Below, piece after piece: positions 8,082-17,002 of a DNA stretch of 64,000 bases. Source of the stretch: Candidatus Proelusimicrobium excrementi (GTDB lineage: Bacteria > Elusimicrobiota > Elusimicrobia > Elusimicrobiales > Elusimicrobiaceae); NCBI GenBank assembly GCA_934643455.1, contig CAKUBV010000002.1:1-64000 (forward strand), written 5' to 3'. The first letter of the stretch is position 1, and each line of letters starts with the position of its first letter. A model generated the notes under the pieces. It searched no databases, was not told the origin of the DNA, and was given only the letters and a program-made list of their open reading frames with translations. The position numbers were made by a program, and so were the translations under genes.

Positions 8082-8267
8082 ATGGCTACAAAAGCATGGG
8101 TTGCGAAAATGGCAAAACCGCAGAAATTTGCAGTAAGGTATCATAACCGCTGCCAAATTTGCGGAAGAGCAAGAGGATATTACAGGGACTTCGGTCTTTG
8201 CCGTATCTGTTTTAGAAAAATGGCCCATCAGGGATTAATTCCTGGTGTCAAAAAATCAAGCTGGTAA
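8082..8267 (+). CDS. rpsN: 30S ribosomal protein S14, zinc-binding (type Z)
   Basis: The 61-residue product is the short form of S14. It has CQIC (C24, C27) and CRIC (C40, C43) ligands for one zinc ion and the [17 protein letters not shown] stretch typical of this form. It lies in the 30S head near S3 and S10. A 92-base gap with a hairpin follows. Confidence 0.97.
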   Translation: MATKAWVAKMAKPQKFAVRYHNRCQICGRARGYYRDFGLCRICFRKMAHQGLIPGVKKSSW

Positions 8268-8301
8268 CAGGAGGAAGCTTTAAGCGGATTTAACTCTGCG
8301 C

Positions 8302-8314
8302 CGGGCTGCGCCCG
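8302..8314 (+). promoter_or_regulatory. GC hairpin in the rpsN-rpsH gap
   Basis: CGGGC and GCCCG enclose a three-base loop in the 92-base gap, one of the largest inside the spc part of the operon. No T tract follows. An S8-type autoregulatory or processing element is possible but unproven. Confidence 0.35.
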
Positions 8315-8359
8315 AACATTTTAATGCGGAAAGTAAGTTCGTTTTGGCTAAACTAGAAT

Positions 8360-8752
8360 ATGGATCCAATAGCAGATTTCTTAACAAGAATAAGAAACGC
8401 AAATATGAAGAAAAAGGAAAGAGTTGATATTCCTTTTTCCAAAATCAAAACTGAGATCGCCCGTGTTCTTAAAGAAGAAGGCTATATATCAAACTATAAA
8501 GCCATTCATAATGAAACGAAAGGCGGTTTTGTAAGAGTATTTTTGAAATACACCGACGATAACCTCAGCGTTATCCAAGGCCTTAAAAGGGTATCGCGCC
8601 CGGGCAGAAGGGTTTACAGCTCCTATACGGACATCCCTTCGGTACGCGGCGCCTTCGGTACTTCTATACTCTCAACTTCCAAAGGCATTATGACTGACAG
8701 CAAAGCCAAGGAAGAAAAAGTCGGCGGCGAAGTGCTTTGCCAAATTTGGTAA
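8360..8752 (+). CDS. rpsH: 30S ribosomal protein S8
   Basis: The 130-residue product starts with MDPIADFLTRIRNANM. It ends with the RNA-binding motif SILSTSKGIMTDSKAKE and GGEVLCQIW. S8 binds the central domain of 16S rRNA and represses the spc operon in E. coli. Length is standard. Confidence 0.97.
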   Translation: MDPIADFLTRIRNANMKKKERVDIPFSKIKTEIARVLKEEGYISNYKAIHNETKGGFVRVFLKYTDDNLSVIQGLKRVSRPGRRVYSSYTDIPSVRGAFGTSILSTSKGIMTDSKAKEEKVGGEVLCQIW

Positions 8753-8769
8753 TTGTAAAGGAGAATAAA

Positions 8770-9318
8770 ATGAGCAGAATCGGAAAAAAACCTATACAAG
8801 TACCTTCCAAAGTAAAAGTGGAAGTAAACGGCAGCGCTTTGAAAGCCACCGGCCCTTTAGGCACGCTTTCTTACACTATTCCTGAAGGCATCAGCGCCAA
8901 ATTGGAAGGCGCGGTGCTTAGCTTCAGCGTAGACCCTAAAAGGGAAGCCGAACTCAACGCAGTTTACGGAACGACGAGGGCCAGAGTCGCCAATATCGTC
9001 AGCGGCGTAGAAACGGCTTTTACGAAAGTTCTGGAAGTCAACGGCCTCGGTTACAAAGCCGTAGTACAGGGCAGCAAACTCAATCTCGAATTGGGTTTCT
9101 CCCATCCGGTCCTTTTGGATATTCCCCAAGGTCTTACGGTAACGGCCGATCCTAAAAGCCCTATCGTAGAAATCAAAGGCAGCGATAAAGTTTTAGTCGG
9201 TGATTTCGCCGCTAAAATCCGCAAAATCAGACCGCCGGAACCCTATAAAGGCAGCGGTATCAAATACCAGGGCGAACATATCGCCAGAAAAGCCGGTAAA
9301 GCTGCTGGAGGTAAATAA
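8770..9318 (+). CDS. rplF: 50S ribosomal protein L6
   Basis: The start is the ATG at 8770 ([12 protein letters not shown], the conserved opening of L6). An in-frame ATG at 8737 lies inside rpsH and would add residues absent from the family. AAAGGAGAA precedes 8770. The 182-residue product has two similar RNA-binding domains and the C-terminal [19 protein letters not shown] motif. Confidence 0.97.
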   Translation: MSRIGKKPIQVPSKVKVEVNGSALKATGPLGTLSYTIPEGISAKLEGAVLSFSVDPKREAELNAVYGTTRARVANIVSGVETAFTKVLEVNGLGYKAVVQGSKLNLELGFSHPVLLDIPQGLTVTADPKSPIVEIKGSDKVLVGDFAAKIRKIRPPEPYKGSGIKYQGEHIARKAGKAAGGK

Positions 9319-9320
9319 TT

Positions 9321-9686
9321 ATGGCTACTAAACAAGAAAGATATACTTACAGAAAAGAAAGAACCAAAAAGAAATTGGCTGCGGCCGGTTTGAACAGGCC
9401 CAGATTATCTGTTTACAGAAGCCTTAATTACTTATACGCTTCCGTAATTGACGACGCAAACGGCAAAGTGGTGGTAAGCGCCGCCACTTCCAGCAAGGAT
9501 CTTGAAGGCAAATTCAAAGCCTCCGGCAAAAGCATAGAAGCCGCCGGCGTCTTGGGCGAATACATCGCCAAGAAAGCCATGGAAAAAGGCGTCAAGGAAG
9601 TATGTTTTGACAGAGGCGCCAGAATCTATCACGGCAGGGTAAAAGCCCTGGCCGAGGCAGCGCGCAAAGCTGGTTTGAAATTTTAA
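9321..9686 (+). CDS. rplR: 50S ribosomal protein L18
   Basis: The 121-residue product has the 5S rRNA-binding core with [20 protein letters not shown] and the C-terminal motif [20 protein letters not shown]. Length is standard. It begins two bases after rplF. Confidence 0.97.
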   Translation: MATKQERYTYRKERTKKKLAAAGLNRPRLSVYRSLNYLYASVIDDANGKVVVSAATSSKDLEGKFKASGKSIEAAGVLGEYIAKKAMEKGVKEVCFDRGARIYHGRVKALAEAARKAGLKF

Positions 9687-9699
9687 CCAAGGTGAATAA

Positions 9700-10302
9700 A
9701 TGTTAAATAAAGAAACGCCAAAGAGCGAAAATAAAAAAGAAGCGAAAGGTCAGAGGACCGAGTTTCAGATGCGCCCCAAAGCCGAAGGCGTAACCACCGT
9801 TATCCAAGTGGCCAGAACGGCCAAAGTGGTAAAAGGCGGTAAACGCTTTGGGTTCAGAGCTTTGGTCGTAGTCGGCGACGGCAACGGCAAAGTCGGCGTA
9901 TCAATAGGTAAAGCGAATCAAGTTCAGTTCGCCGTATCTAAGGCTGAATTCCACGCCAGAAGACATACCGTTAAGTTCCCTATCGTTAACGACACCATTC
10001 CGCATGAAGTAATCGGCAAGTTCGGTTCCGCCTCCGTGTGGATGAAACCGGCCGCCCCCGGTACCGGCGTTATCGCCGGCGCGGGCGTCAGGTTGGTGCT
10101 TGAAGCCGCTGGCATCAAGAACATTTTGGCCAAAAGCTTGGGCAGCACCAATGCTTGCAATTTAGCTTACGCCACGATGAAAGCCCTTGAACAGCTTAAG
10201 AGCAAAGAAGCCGTTTTGGCTCAGCGCGGTAAATCCGTAGAAGCGGCCGCTCCCGCGGTTGCGGAAGCTCCCGCCGCCGAAAAGACGGAAGCCGCTGCTT
10301 AA
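9700..10302 (+). CDS. rpsE: 30S ribosomal protein S5
   Basis: The 200-residue product has the double-stranded RNA-binding N-terminal domain (RTAKVVKGGKRFGFRALVVV) and a C-terminal domain with GTGVIAGAGVRLVLEAAGI. S5 acts in decoding accuracy and at the mRNA entry site. The last ~20 residues are an Ala/Glu-rich tail. The next gene is rplO: no rpmD (L30) lies between them, where many bacteria have it. Confidence 0.97.
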   Translation: MLNKETPKSENKKEAKGQRTEFQMRPKAEGVTTVIQVARTAKVVKGGKRFGFRALVVVGDGNGKVGVSIGKANQVQFAVSKAEFHARRHTVKFPIVNDTIPHEVIGKFGSASVWMKPAAPGTGVIAGAGVRLVLEAAGIKNILAKSLGSTNACNLAYATMKALEQLKSKEAVLAQRGKSVEAAAPAVAEAPAAEKTEAAA

Positions 10303-10320
10303 TGAACAGGAGATAACAAA

Positions 10321-10782
10321 ATGGTAGATCTTAGCACACTTTTTCCTAAACACGGTTCAAGGAAACCGAAGAGAAGAGTAGGTTTGGGGTTGGGCTCCGG
10401 TATGGGCCGCTCCTCAACAAAAGGTATGAAAGGCCAGTCTTCCCGCTCTGGCAATACGAAGAAAGAATCCAAAGAAGGCGGTCAAATGCCTTTGGTCAGA
10501 AGAATCCCGAAAAGCGGTTTTTCCAACGCTATGTTCGAGAACAGATATGAACTCGTAAACATCGGTTCTTTTGATAAAGTATTCAAAGCCGGCGAAGAAG
10601 TCACCCCCGAAATCTTGAAAAAGAAAAACCTTGTCAAAAAACTCGGCAAAGTTAAGGTTTTGGGCAACGGCGAAATCAAAACCGCTCTTAAAATCACCGC
10701 TCATGCTTTTTCAGCTTCCGCGAAAGCGGCCATCGAAAAAGCCGGCGGCAGCGTAACAGTATTAGAAAAAAAGGCTAAATAA
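10321..10782 (+). CDS. rplO: 50S ribosomal protein L15
   Basis: The 153-residue product has the Gly/Arg-rich N-terminal arm that threads into 23S rRNA (GLGLGSGMGRSSTKGMKGQ), the RIPKSGFSN motif and a globular C-terminal domain. Its stop codon overlaps the secY start by one base. Confidence 0.97.
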   Translation: MVDLSTLFPKHGSRKPKRRVGLGLGSGMGRSSTKGMKGQSSRSGNTKKESKEGGQMPLVRRIPKSGFSNAMFENRYELVNIGSFDKVFKAGEEVTPEILKKKNLVKKLGKVKVLGNGEIKTALKITAHAFSASAKAAIEKAGGSVTVLEKKAK

Positions 10783-12116
10783 TGGATAACAACCCTTTAG
10801 CAAATATTCTGCAGTCGCCCGAACTCCGCAAAAGGATATTATTTGTAATAATAGCCTTGGCGGTGTTCCGGGTGGCCGCTGTAGTTCCGATACCGGGCAT
10901 CAACGCTGATGCCATAGCCAGCTTCTTTAAGCAGCACGAAGGGGGGATGTTGGGGTTTCTCAACATCTTCTCCGGCGGCGCTTTGGGGAGATTTTCAATC
11001 TTGGCTTTAGGTATTATGCCTTATATCAACGCGTCCATCATCATGGGCTTGATAAAAGGCGCGCACATCTTCCCTGCTTTGGATAAACTCAGCAAGGAAG
11101 GGGAATACGGCCGCAGAAAGGAAAACCAAATAACCAGAGTTTTCGGTTTGATTTTGGCGTTACTGCAAGGGTTTGGTCTTACCGTAGCTATTACAAAAAT
11201 GTCGGCCCCGGGCGGATTGGCGATAGTGATTGATCCTTCATGGTCATTCATTTTAACCACTACGCTCACATTGGCGGCCGGCACTATGTTCCTTATGTGG
11301 CTGGGCGAACAAATGACGGAAAAGGGTATCGGCAACGGTATATCGCTTATCATCTTTGCCGGTATCGTTGAACGTCTGCCTTCGGCCATTTATACTTTGG
11401 TGGAGCTTGTCAGAAGCGAAGAAATGCAGCTTCTTACCGCGCTTATCATAATAGCTTTGGTGGCTGTTATTATGGGTTTGGTCGTTTGGGTGGAAACCGC
11501 TCAAAGGCAAATCCCCGTACAGTATGCCAAGCGCATGGTGGGTAACAAGATGTACGGCGGCAAAACAAGCTATCTTCCTTTGAAAATAGACCAATCCGGC
11601 GTTATTGCGGTAATCTTTGCGATGTCTATTCTTTCAATGCCGCTTACCATAGCGCAGTTTATGCCGGAAGCTCATTGGGCCCAAGTCGTTATGGATTGGA
11701 TGGGCCGCGGCCATATTACTTATATGGTAGTTTATGTGGCTTTAATCATCTTCTTCTGCTATTTCTATAACTCCATGACCTTTAATCCTAAAGACATGGC
11801 CGAAAACATGAAGAAGTGGGGCGGTTTCATTCCCGGTATACGTCCGGGCGAACCCACCCAAAAATACATTGAATGGGTAATGAACAGAATTACGCTTTCA
11901 GGAGCCTTGTTTGTATCGGCGATAGCCGTCTTGCCGGACTTCTTGAGAGCCAAATTCAACGTTCCTTTCTACTTCGGCGGCACGGCTTTGCTGATCGTTG
12001 TCGGCGTAGCTTTGGATACGGTCGGCCAGGTGCAGGCCCATTTGCTTGCCCACAATTACCAGCCTTTGATGAAAGGGCGCGGTATTAAAGGCCGATGGTT
12101 CAATGTAGGCGAATAA
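10782..12116 (+). CDS. secY: Preprotein translocase channel subunit SecY
   Basis: The 444-residue product has the expected ten hydrophobic segments. TM1 is followed by the plug region (GGALGRFSILALGIMPYINA). Cytoplasmic loops include ANIKKWGGFIPGIRPGEPT-like sequence near residues 345-363 (here ENMKKWGGFIPGIRPGEPT). SecY forms the inner-membrane channel for exported and membrane proteins. It overlaps rplO by one base, and a 263-base gap with two hairpins follows. Confidence 0.97.
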   Translation: MDNNPLANILQSPELRKRILFVIIALAVFRVAAVVPIPGINADAIASFFKQHEGGMLGFLNIFSGGALGRFSILALGIMPYINASIIMGLIKGAHIFPALDKLSKEGEYGRRKENQITRVFGLILALLQGFGLTVAITKMSAPGGLAIVIDPSWSFILTTTLTLAAGTMFLMWLGEQMTEKGIGNGISLIIFAGIVERLPSAIYTLVELVRSEEMQLLTALIIIALVAVIMGLVVWVETAQRQIPVQYAKRMVGNKMYGGKTSYLPLKIDQSGVIAVIFAMSILSMPLTIAQFMPEAHWAQVVMDWMGRGHITYMVVYVALIIFFCYFYNSMTFNPKDMAENMKKWGGFIPGIRPGEPTQKYIEWVMNRITLSGALFVSAIAVLPDFLRAKFNVPFYFGGTALLIVVGVALDTVGQVQAHLLAHNYQPLMKGRGIKGRWFNVGE

Positions 12117-12297
12117 GTTTGTTTCGTCTTTTGCGTTCTTTTTAATTTTTTAAACTTAGGATACAAAACGCTTTGCGCTTAAAAGCAATCCTTGTTTTAA
12201 TGAAATTAAAAATATCCGCAAAATACTTGCAAACCGCAAAGTCTGTTTAAGTTTACTTCTTAAACGGCGTTTGCAAAAAATAAATTTGATGTAACAA

Positions 12298-12356
12298 ATG
12301 ATGTCCGGCCTTCAGTATCGGGGCCGGATATCATAAGAAAAGGCTGTAAATCAGCC
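12298..12356 (+). promoter_or_regulatory. Two hairpins in the leader of adk
   Basis: Arms 12298-12310 and 12322-12334 form a 13-bp stem (ATGATGTCCGGCC with GGCCGGATATCAT, one G-U pair). GGCTG/CAGCC follows at 12342-12356. Neither is followed by a T run, so this is not a simple secY terminator. The structure lies 24-80 bases upstream of the adk start. The rest of the 263-base secY-adk gap is AT-rich, with no convincing promoter. Confidence 0.5.
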
Positions 12357-12379
12357 GGTAATAAAAAGAAGGTGTGTAA

Positions 12380-13030
12380 ATGAATATTGTTTTGCTTGGT
12401 TTCCCGGGGGCCGGAAAAGGCACTCAGGCTGAAAAACTCGTAGAAAAATATAATTTCAGGCATATTTCGACGGGTGACCTTATCCGTCACGAAATCGCCT
12501 TGGGCACGCCTTTAGGTAAAGAAGTGGAAGCGGTTATAGACAGCGGCAATTTGGCGTCCGACGAATTAATCATTAATATTTTGGTTAATGCGATTAAGGA
12601 CGAAAAACGCGGCGTAATCTTTGACGGCTTCCCCAGAACTTTGGCCCAAGCCGAAGCCCTTGACCGATATTTGGCGCTCCATGGTGGCAAAGTAGACGCC
12701 GCCGTTTTGTTGAATCTCAGCGAGGAGGAAGTCCTTAAAAGGCTTACTTCACGCAGAGTCTGCAAAGAATGCGGAGCCGTCTATAATATCTACGCGCCGG
12801 GTTATACCGGCAAGTGTACTAAATGCGGCGGCGAGCTTTATATAAGGCACGACGATGACGTACACAGCGCGCGGCACAGGCTTGAGGTTTTCCATAAAGA
12901 AACTCAGCCGCTTATAGAGTATTACAAAAAAAGCGGTATATGCAAAGTTGTTGACGGAAGCAAAAGCATAGATTCTGTCTTTGCGGAAATCGTTGCGGTA
13001 TTAGGGCTGTCAAAAGGTGAAGAAAAATGA
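12380..13030 (+). CDS. adk: Adenylate kinase
   Basis: The 216-residue product converts ATP and AMP to two ADP. The P-loop GFPGAGKGTQ is at residues 7-16, the AMP-binding DGFPRT motif starts at 82, and the long LID domain carries a zinc site (C128, C131, C146, C149). The long, zinc-bearing form is common in anaerobes and Gram-positives. It overlaps map by four bases (ATGA), so the two are translationally coupled. It sits between secY and infA, a conserved arrangement. Confidence 0.97.
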   Translation: MNIVLLGFPGAGKGTQAEKLVEKYNFRHISTGDLIRHEIALGTPLGKEVEAVIDSGNLASDELIINILVNAIKDEKRGVIFDGFPRTLAQAEALDRYLALHGGKVDAAVLLNLSEEEVLKRLTSRRVCKECGAVYNIYAPGYTGKCTKCGGELYIRHDDDVHSARHRLEVFHKETQPLIEYYKKSGICKVVDGSKSIDSVFAEIVAVLGLSKGEEK

Positions 13031-13773
13031 TAGAATTAAAGAGCAGCGAAGAAATAGAAAAAATGCTTGCGTCAGGCAAAGTAGTTTCTCAAGTTCTGAA
13101 AACTATGCAAGTTGAGGCGGTTCCGGGCGTGTCTACCTGGAAACTTGATCAAATTGCGGAAGAAATTATAAGGTCTGCCGGAGCGGTGCCGTCATTTCTC
13201 GGCTACGGCGGTTTCCCGGGCAGTATTTGCGCTTCCGTTAATGAGGAAGTCGTTCACGGGATACCTTCCAAAGAGAGAATACTTAAAGAAGGCGATATCA
13301 TCGGTATAGATGTTGGCGCCTATTTAAACGGATTTCACGCTGATTCGGCTCTCACCGTACCTGTAGGTAAAGTTTCAGGCGAGGCTAAAAGGCTTCTTGG
13401 CACAACCAAGAAAGCACTTCATAAAGCAATAGAGCTTATAAAGCCGGGCATACATCTTGGTGATGTATCGCACGCGGTGGAAACTTATGCTGCAGAAGGT
13501 AAGCTGGGTATAGTCAGGGACTATTGCGGCCACGGAGTCGGCCGTAAATTACACGAAGACCCTTGCGTGCTTAATTATGGCAGGAAAGGCACGGGCCCGA
13601 TACTTAAAGCGGGTATGGTCATCGCGGTAGAGCCCATGCTTAATCTAGGTGGAGATGAAGTAGAAGTTTTAGACAATGACTGGACCGTTGTTACGTCCGA
13701 CGGAAGTTTGTCGGCCCATTTTGAGCATACGGTCGCGGTAACCGAAAACGGACACCTTATACTGACGGCTTAA
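13027..13773 (+). CDS. map: Methionine aminopeptidase, type I
   Basis: The 248-residue product removes the N-terminal methionine from new proteins. All five metal ligands of the pita-bread fold are visible: D95, D106, H169, E202 and E233. The substrate-binding His77 (EEVVHGIP) is also present. The start overlaps the adk stop (ATGA). Confidence 0.97.
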   Translation: MIELKSSEEIEKMLASGKVVSQVLKTMQVEAVPGVSTWKLDQIAEEIIRSAGAVPSFLGYGGFPGSICASVNEEVVHGIPSKERILKEGDIIGIDVGAYLNGFHADSALTVPVGKVSGEAKRLLGTTKKALHKAIELIKPGIHLGDVSHAVETYAAEGKLGIVRDYCGHGVGRKLHEDPCVLNYGRKGTGPILKAGMVIAVEPMLNLGGDEVEVLDNDWTVVTSDGSLSAHFEHTVAVTENGHLILTA

Positions 13774-13840
13774 TGCCGGCAAATAAGGCCCGATGCTAAA
13801 GGAGAAAGTTAAAACGGAGGATTGAAGCCCAAGGGCAAGT

Positions 13841-14053
13841 ATGAGTGATAAAATAGAAGTAGAAGGTAAAATATTGGAAGCTTTGCCAAACGCTATGTTC
13901 AAAGTGGAAATAGCGGGGGGTAAAGTTATTTTAGGTCATATCTCAGGAAAGATGAGAATGTTCCATATCAGAATACTGCCCGGGGATAAAGTCAAACTTG
14001 AACTTTCCCCCTACGACTTAACCAAAGGCAGAATAATCTACCGGGAGAAATAA
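13841..14053 (+). CDS. infA: Translation initiation factor IF-1
   Basis: The 70-residue product is a single OB-fold (S1-like) domain. It has [38 protein letters not shown] and [17 protein letters not shown]-1 occupies the 30S A site during initiation. rpmJ begins directly after its stop codon. Confidence 0.97.
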   Translation: MSDKIEVEGKILEALPNAMFKVEIAGGKVILGHISGKMRMFHIRILPGDKVKLELSPYDLTKGRIIYREK

Positions 14054-14167
14054 ATGAAAGTCAGAGCAAGCGTAAAAAAGATATGTCAGAAGTGCAAAAT
14101 CGTTAAACGTAACGGTGTAGTGCGCGTAGTATGCCCCATAGCTAAGCATAAACAGCGCCAAGGTTAA
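14054..14167 (+). CDS. rpmJ: 50S ribosomal protein L36, zinc form
   Basis: The 37-residue product reads [14 protein letters not shown] and continues to HKQRQG. The zinc ligands C11, C14, C27 and H32 are all present. The gene starts on the base after the infA stop. It is the usual small gene between infA and rpsM. Confidence 0.97.
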   Translation: MKVRASVKKICQKCKIVKRNGVVRVVCPIAKHKQRQG

Positions 14168-14189
14168 TAAACAGGAGTCTTAATACAAT

Positions 14190-14570
14190 ATGGCAAGAAT
14201 CGCAGGTATAGATTTACCAAAGAACAAAAGGATAGACATTGCATTGCAGTATGTCTATGGTATCGGCCCCAAAGTAGCCAATGAAATCTTAGTAAAATTG
14301 GCGGGCCAGATAGAAGCTTCCACCAGAGTTAAAGACTTAACCGAACAGCAGGCCGGTTTGCTTAACACCATTTTACAGAAAGAATATAAAGTTGAAGGTG
14401 AACTCAGGCGCGAAGTTGCGCAGAACATCCACAGGCTGATTGAAACCGGTTCTTACAGAGGCAACAGACACAGAAGGAACCTCCCCGCGCGCGGGCAGAG
14501 AACCAAAACCAACAGCAGAACCAGACGCGGCCGCAGAAAAACGGTGGGCGCAAAAGTAAAAGCAGCATAA
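14190..14570 (+). CDS. rpsM: 30S ribosomal protein S13
   Basis: The 126-residue product has [18 protein letters not shown], the helix-two-turn-helix region and the basic C-terminal tail ([20 protein letters not shown], then NSRTRRG) that touches tRNA in the P site. Length is standard. Confidence 0.97.
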   Translation: MARIAGIDLPKNKRIDIALQYVYGIGPKVANEILVKLAGQIEASTRVKDLTEQQAGLLNTILQKEYKVEGELRREVAQNIHRLIETGSYRGNRHRRNLPARGQRTKTNSRTRRGRRKTVGAKVKAA

Positions 14571-14593
14571 AATTTTAAAAGTCAGGTAAAAAC

Positions 14594-15022
14594 ATGGCAG
14601 AAGAAATTAAGAAAGAAACCAATACCACAGCCGCCCCGGCCGCAGCCGGCAAGGCGAAGAAAAAAGCAGCTAAAGCGCCTGCCCACGGCGTAGTGCACAT
14701 AAGCTGCTCATTCAACAATACGATCGTAACCGTAACCGACGATAAAGGCGGCACCATCGTATGGTCCACCTCCGGCTCACACGGTTTTAAAGGCACCAAA
14801 AAAGGTACGCCTTTCGCCGCGCAGATCACCTGCAATAAAGTAGGCGAAAAGGCCGTCGCCCTCGGCATGAGGGAAGTTGCCGTTAAGGTATGCGGCCCCG
14901 GCCAGGGCAGGGAAACCGCAGTAAGAGCTTTGCAGCAGGCAGGGCTTATCGTTACTTCAATTAAAGACGTAACGCCGATACCGCACAATGGTTGCAGACC
15001 ACCGAAAGCCAGGAGAGTATAG
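14594..15022 (+). CDS. rpsK: 30S ribosomal protein S11
   Basis: The 142-residue product has the family core from about residue 33 ([18 protein letters not shown]) through [18 protein letters not shown] and the C-terminal [13 protein letters not shown]. The N-terminal Ala/Lys-rich stretch of about 30 residues is longer than usual. S11 is in the 30S platform near the anti-Shine-Dalgarno. Confidence 0.97.
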   Translation: MAEEIKKETNTTAAPAAAGKAKKKAAKAPAHGVVHISCSFNNTIVTVTDDKGGTIVWSTSGSHGFKGTKKGTPFAAQITCNKVGEKAVALGMREVAVKVCGPGQGRETAVRALQQAGLIVTSIKDVTPIPHNGCRPPKARRV

Positions 15023-15026
15023 TAAT

Positions 15027-15656
15027 ATGTCAAGATATACAGGACCGAGCTGCAAAAAATGCAGAAAATTAGCTTGTAAATTATTTTTAAAGGGTACGAA
15101 ATGCTACAGCAACTGCGTAATGGATAAGCTTGCCGGCGCCAAAAAAGGCAAAGGTATGCAGAGAAGAGCCAAATTATCCGAATACGCCGTCCGCTTGCAT
15201 GAAAAACAAAAAGCCAGATTTATTTCCGGCATGACGGAAGTTCCCTTTGCCAATCTTTTTGAAAAGGCCACCAAATCCACGGGCCAGACCGGCGAACAGT
15301 TCCTTAAATATTTGGAAACCAGGCTTGACAACGTGGTAAAGAGAATCGGTTTCGCTTCCTCTTTAAGAGGCGCGAGGCAGATCGTTTTGCACGGCCACAT
15401 TAAAGTCAATGACAAAGTGGTGAATGTTCCTTCTTATCAGGTAAAAGTAGGGGATAAAATCTCCTTAGATTCCAAACTTGCTGCGAGCGTTATGGTAAAA
15501 CAGGGTTTAGAAGATGCGGAAAAACGCGCGCTTCGCCCGAGCTTTATCGAATTTGACGCCAGCAAGAATACAGCCACGCTGCTCAGGTGGCCGGACAGAA
15601 GCGAAAGCAGCTACCCGGTCAATGATCAGTTGATCGTAGAACATTATTCCAAATAA
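15027..15656 (+). CDS. rpsD: 30S ribosomal protein S4, zinc form
   Basis: I chose the ATG at 15027 (MSRYTGPSCKKCRKL), five bases after rpsK. An upstream in-frame start lies inside rpsK. The 209-residue product has the zinc-type N terminus with C9, C12, C26 and C30. It also has the S4 RNA-binding domain (LETRLDNVVKRIGFASSLRG, then ARQIVLHGHI). S4 nucleates 30S assembly. Confidence 0.97.
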   Translation: MSRYTGPSCKKCRKLACKLFLKGTKCYSNCVMDKLAGAKKGKGMQRRAKLSEYAVRLHEKQKARFISGMTEVPFANLFEKATKSTGQTGEQFLKYLETRLDNVVKRIGFASSLRGARQIVLHGHIKVNDKVVNVPSYQVKVGDKISLDSKLAASVMVKQGLEDAEKRALRPSFIEFDASKNTATLLRWPDRSESSYPVNDQLIVEHYSK

Positions 15657-15668
15657 TTTGGAGGAACA

Positions 15669-16631
15669 ATGGCTTTTGAAAATTTAGTGTTACCTAAGGA
15701 AATTAAAGCAGAGCAGGAAAGCGCCACTTATGGCAAATTCATAGCTGAACCTTATGAATCGGGTTTGGGCCATACCGTAGGTAATTCTTTAAGGAGGATT
15801 TTACTTTCCGGCCTGGAAGGCGCGGCCGTAACGGCCGTAAAAGTGGAAGGTACCACCCATGAGTACAGCACCATTCCCAACGTCAGGGAAGATGTTATAC
15901 AGATACTTCTTAACCTTAAAAAGTTAAGAGTAAAAATGGAAGGCTCCCAGAAAGAATACTTAACGCTTGAAGCCGATAAACCCGGCGTGGTAACGGCCGC
16001 TTCCATAAAAGAAGTCAACGGCGTCGAAATCATAAACAAAGATTTGGAAATCGTTACTTTGGAAGCCGGCGGAGCAATCAGAATGGAGATTGAAATTTCA
16101 AGAGGCAAAGGCTACGGCGAAGAAGACGTTAAAGCCACGAGGCCTGCCGGTTTTATGCCGATAGATTCAATTTTCTCCCCGATACTCAAGGTTCATTACG
16201 ACGTAGAACCGGCGCGTGTCGGCCAGAAAACCGACTATGACAGGCTTATCCTTGAAATCACCACCGACGGCACCTTGGAGCCGAGGCGCGCTCTTCATAA
16301 AGCTGCTGTAAGATTATCCCAATCCTTGCACATCTTTACGATAGAGGGCGAAGAAATCCCGGCTGTGGAAGAAGCCGAACCCGTCGAAGCCGCCGCCCCT
16401 GCGGCCGGCAATGACAAGCTGGACGAAATTTTGGACCAGCCGGTGGACCTGATTGAGCTTTCTTCAAGATCACTCAACTGCCTTAAATCCGAAGATATCA
16501 AAACCGTGCGCGACTTGGTCGCCAAAACGGAAGGGCAGCTTAAGATGGTTAAGAACTTCGGCGCGAGATCGCTTGACGAAGTTAAGGCTAAACTGGCCGA
16601 TATGAACCTTCATCTCGGCATGAAGTTTTAA
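15669..16631 (+). CDS. rpoA: RNA polymerase alpha subunit
   Basis: The 320-residue product has an N-terminal dimerisation domain (GLGHTVGNSLRRILLSGLEG, residues ~30-50) and an Ala/Glu/Pro linker near residues 232-250. The C-terminal domain (LIELSSRSLNCLKSEDIKTV, then GARSLDEVKAKL) contacts UP elements and activators. Position between rpsD and rplQ is the conserved alpha-operon order. Confidence 0.98.
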   Translation: MAFENLVLPKEIKAEQESATYGKFIAEPYESGLGHTVGNSLRRILLSGLEGAAVTAVKVEGTTHEYSTIPNVREDVIQILLNLKKLRVKMEGSQKEYLTLEADKPGVVTAASIKEVNGVEIINKDLEIVTLEAGGAIRMEIEISRGKGYGEEDVKATRPAGFMPIDSIFSPILKVHYDVEPARVGQKTDYDRLILEITTDGTLEPRRALHKAAVRLSQSLHIFTIEGEEIPAVEEAEPVEAAAPAAGNDKLDEILDQPVDLIELSSRSLNCLKSEDIKTVRDLVAKTEGQLKMVKNFGARSLDEVKAKLADMNLHLGMKF

Positions 16632-16655
16632 GATAGATTAAGGAGTAATTTAGCT

Positions 16656-17000
16656 ATGATTAAAAATACGGGATACCGTAAATTGGGTAAGACAACCTCC
16701 CACAGAAAAGCGATGCTCTCCAACATGGCGGTAAGCATAGTTTTGCATGAAGAAGTTAAAACCACTTTACCCAAAGCCAAAGAAGTAAGGCGCGAGGTGG
16801 AAGGCCTCATCACTTTAGCGAAAAACGGGGAAAAACTTGCCCTTAAAAATGCGGTAAACGATAAAGTGGCCTATAAAAAATTAGTGGAAGTCCTTTCCGA
16901 AAGATATGCCAAAAGAGACGGCGGTTACACCCGCATTTACAGAGCCGGCATCAGGAAAGGCGACAACGCCGAAGTAGCGGTAATCAAACTGGTGGACTAA
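16656..17000 (+). CDS. rplQ: 50S ribosomal protein L17
   Basis: The 114-residue product has [18 protein letters not shown], the ARE...VEGLITLA helix and a C-terminal [20 protein letters not shown] motif. mreB begins two bases after its stop, an unusual continuation of the alpha operon. Confidence 0.97.
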   Translation: MIKNTGYRKLGKTTSHRKAMLSNMAVSIVLHEEVKTTLPKAKEVRREVEGLITLAKNGEKLALKNAVNDKVAYKKLVEVLSERYAKRDGGYTRIYRAGIRKGDNAEVAVIKLVD

Positions 17001-17002
17001 TC

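Noticed and set aside
8737..8769. Upstream start for rplF inside rpsH
   Set aside because: The conserved L6 opening MSRIGKKP begins at 8770 with its own ribosome binding site.
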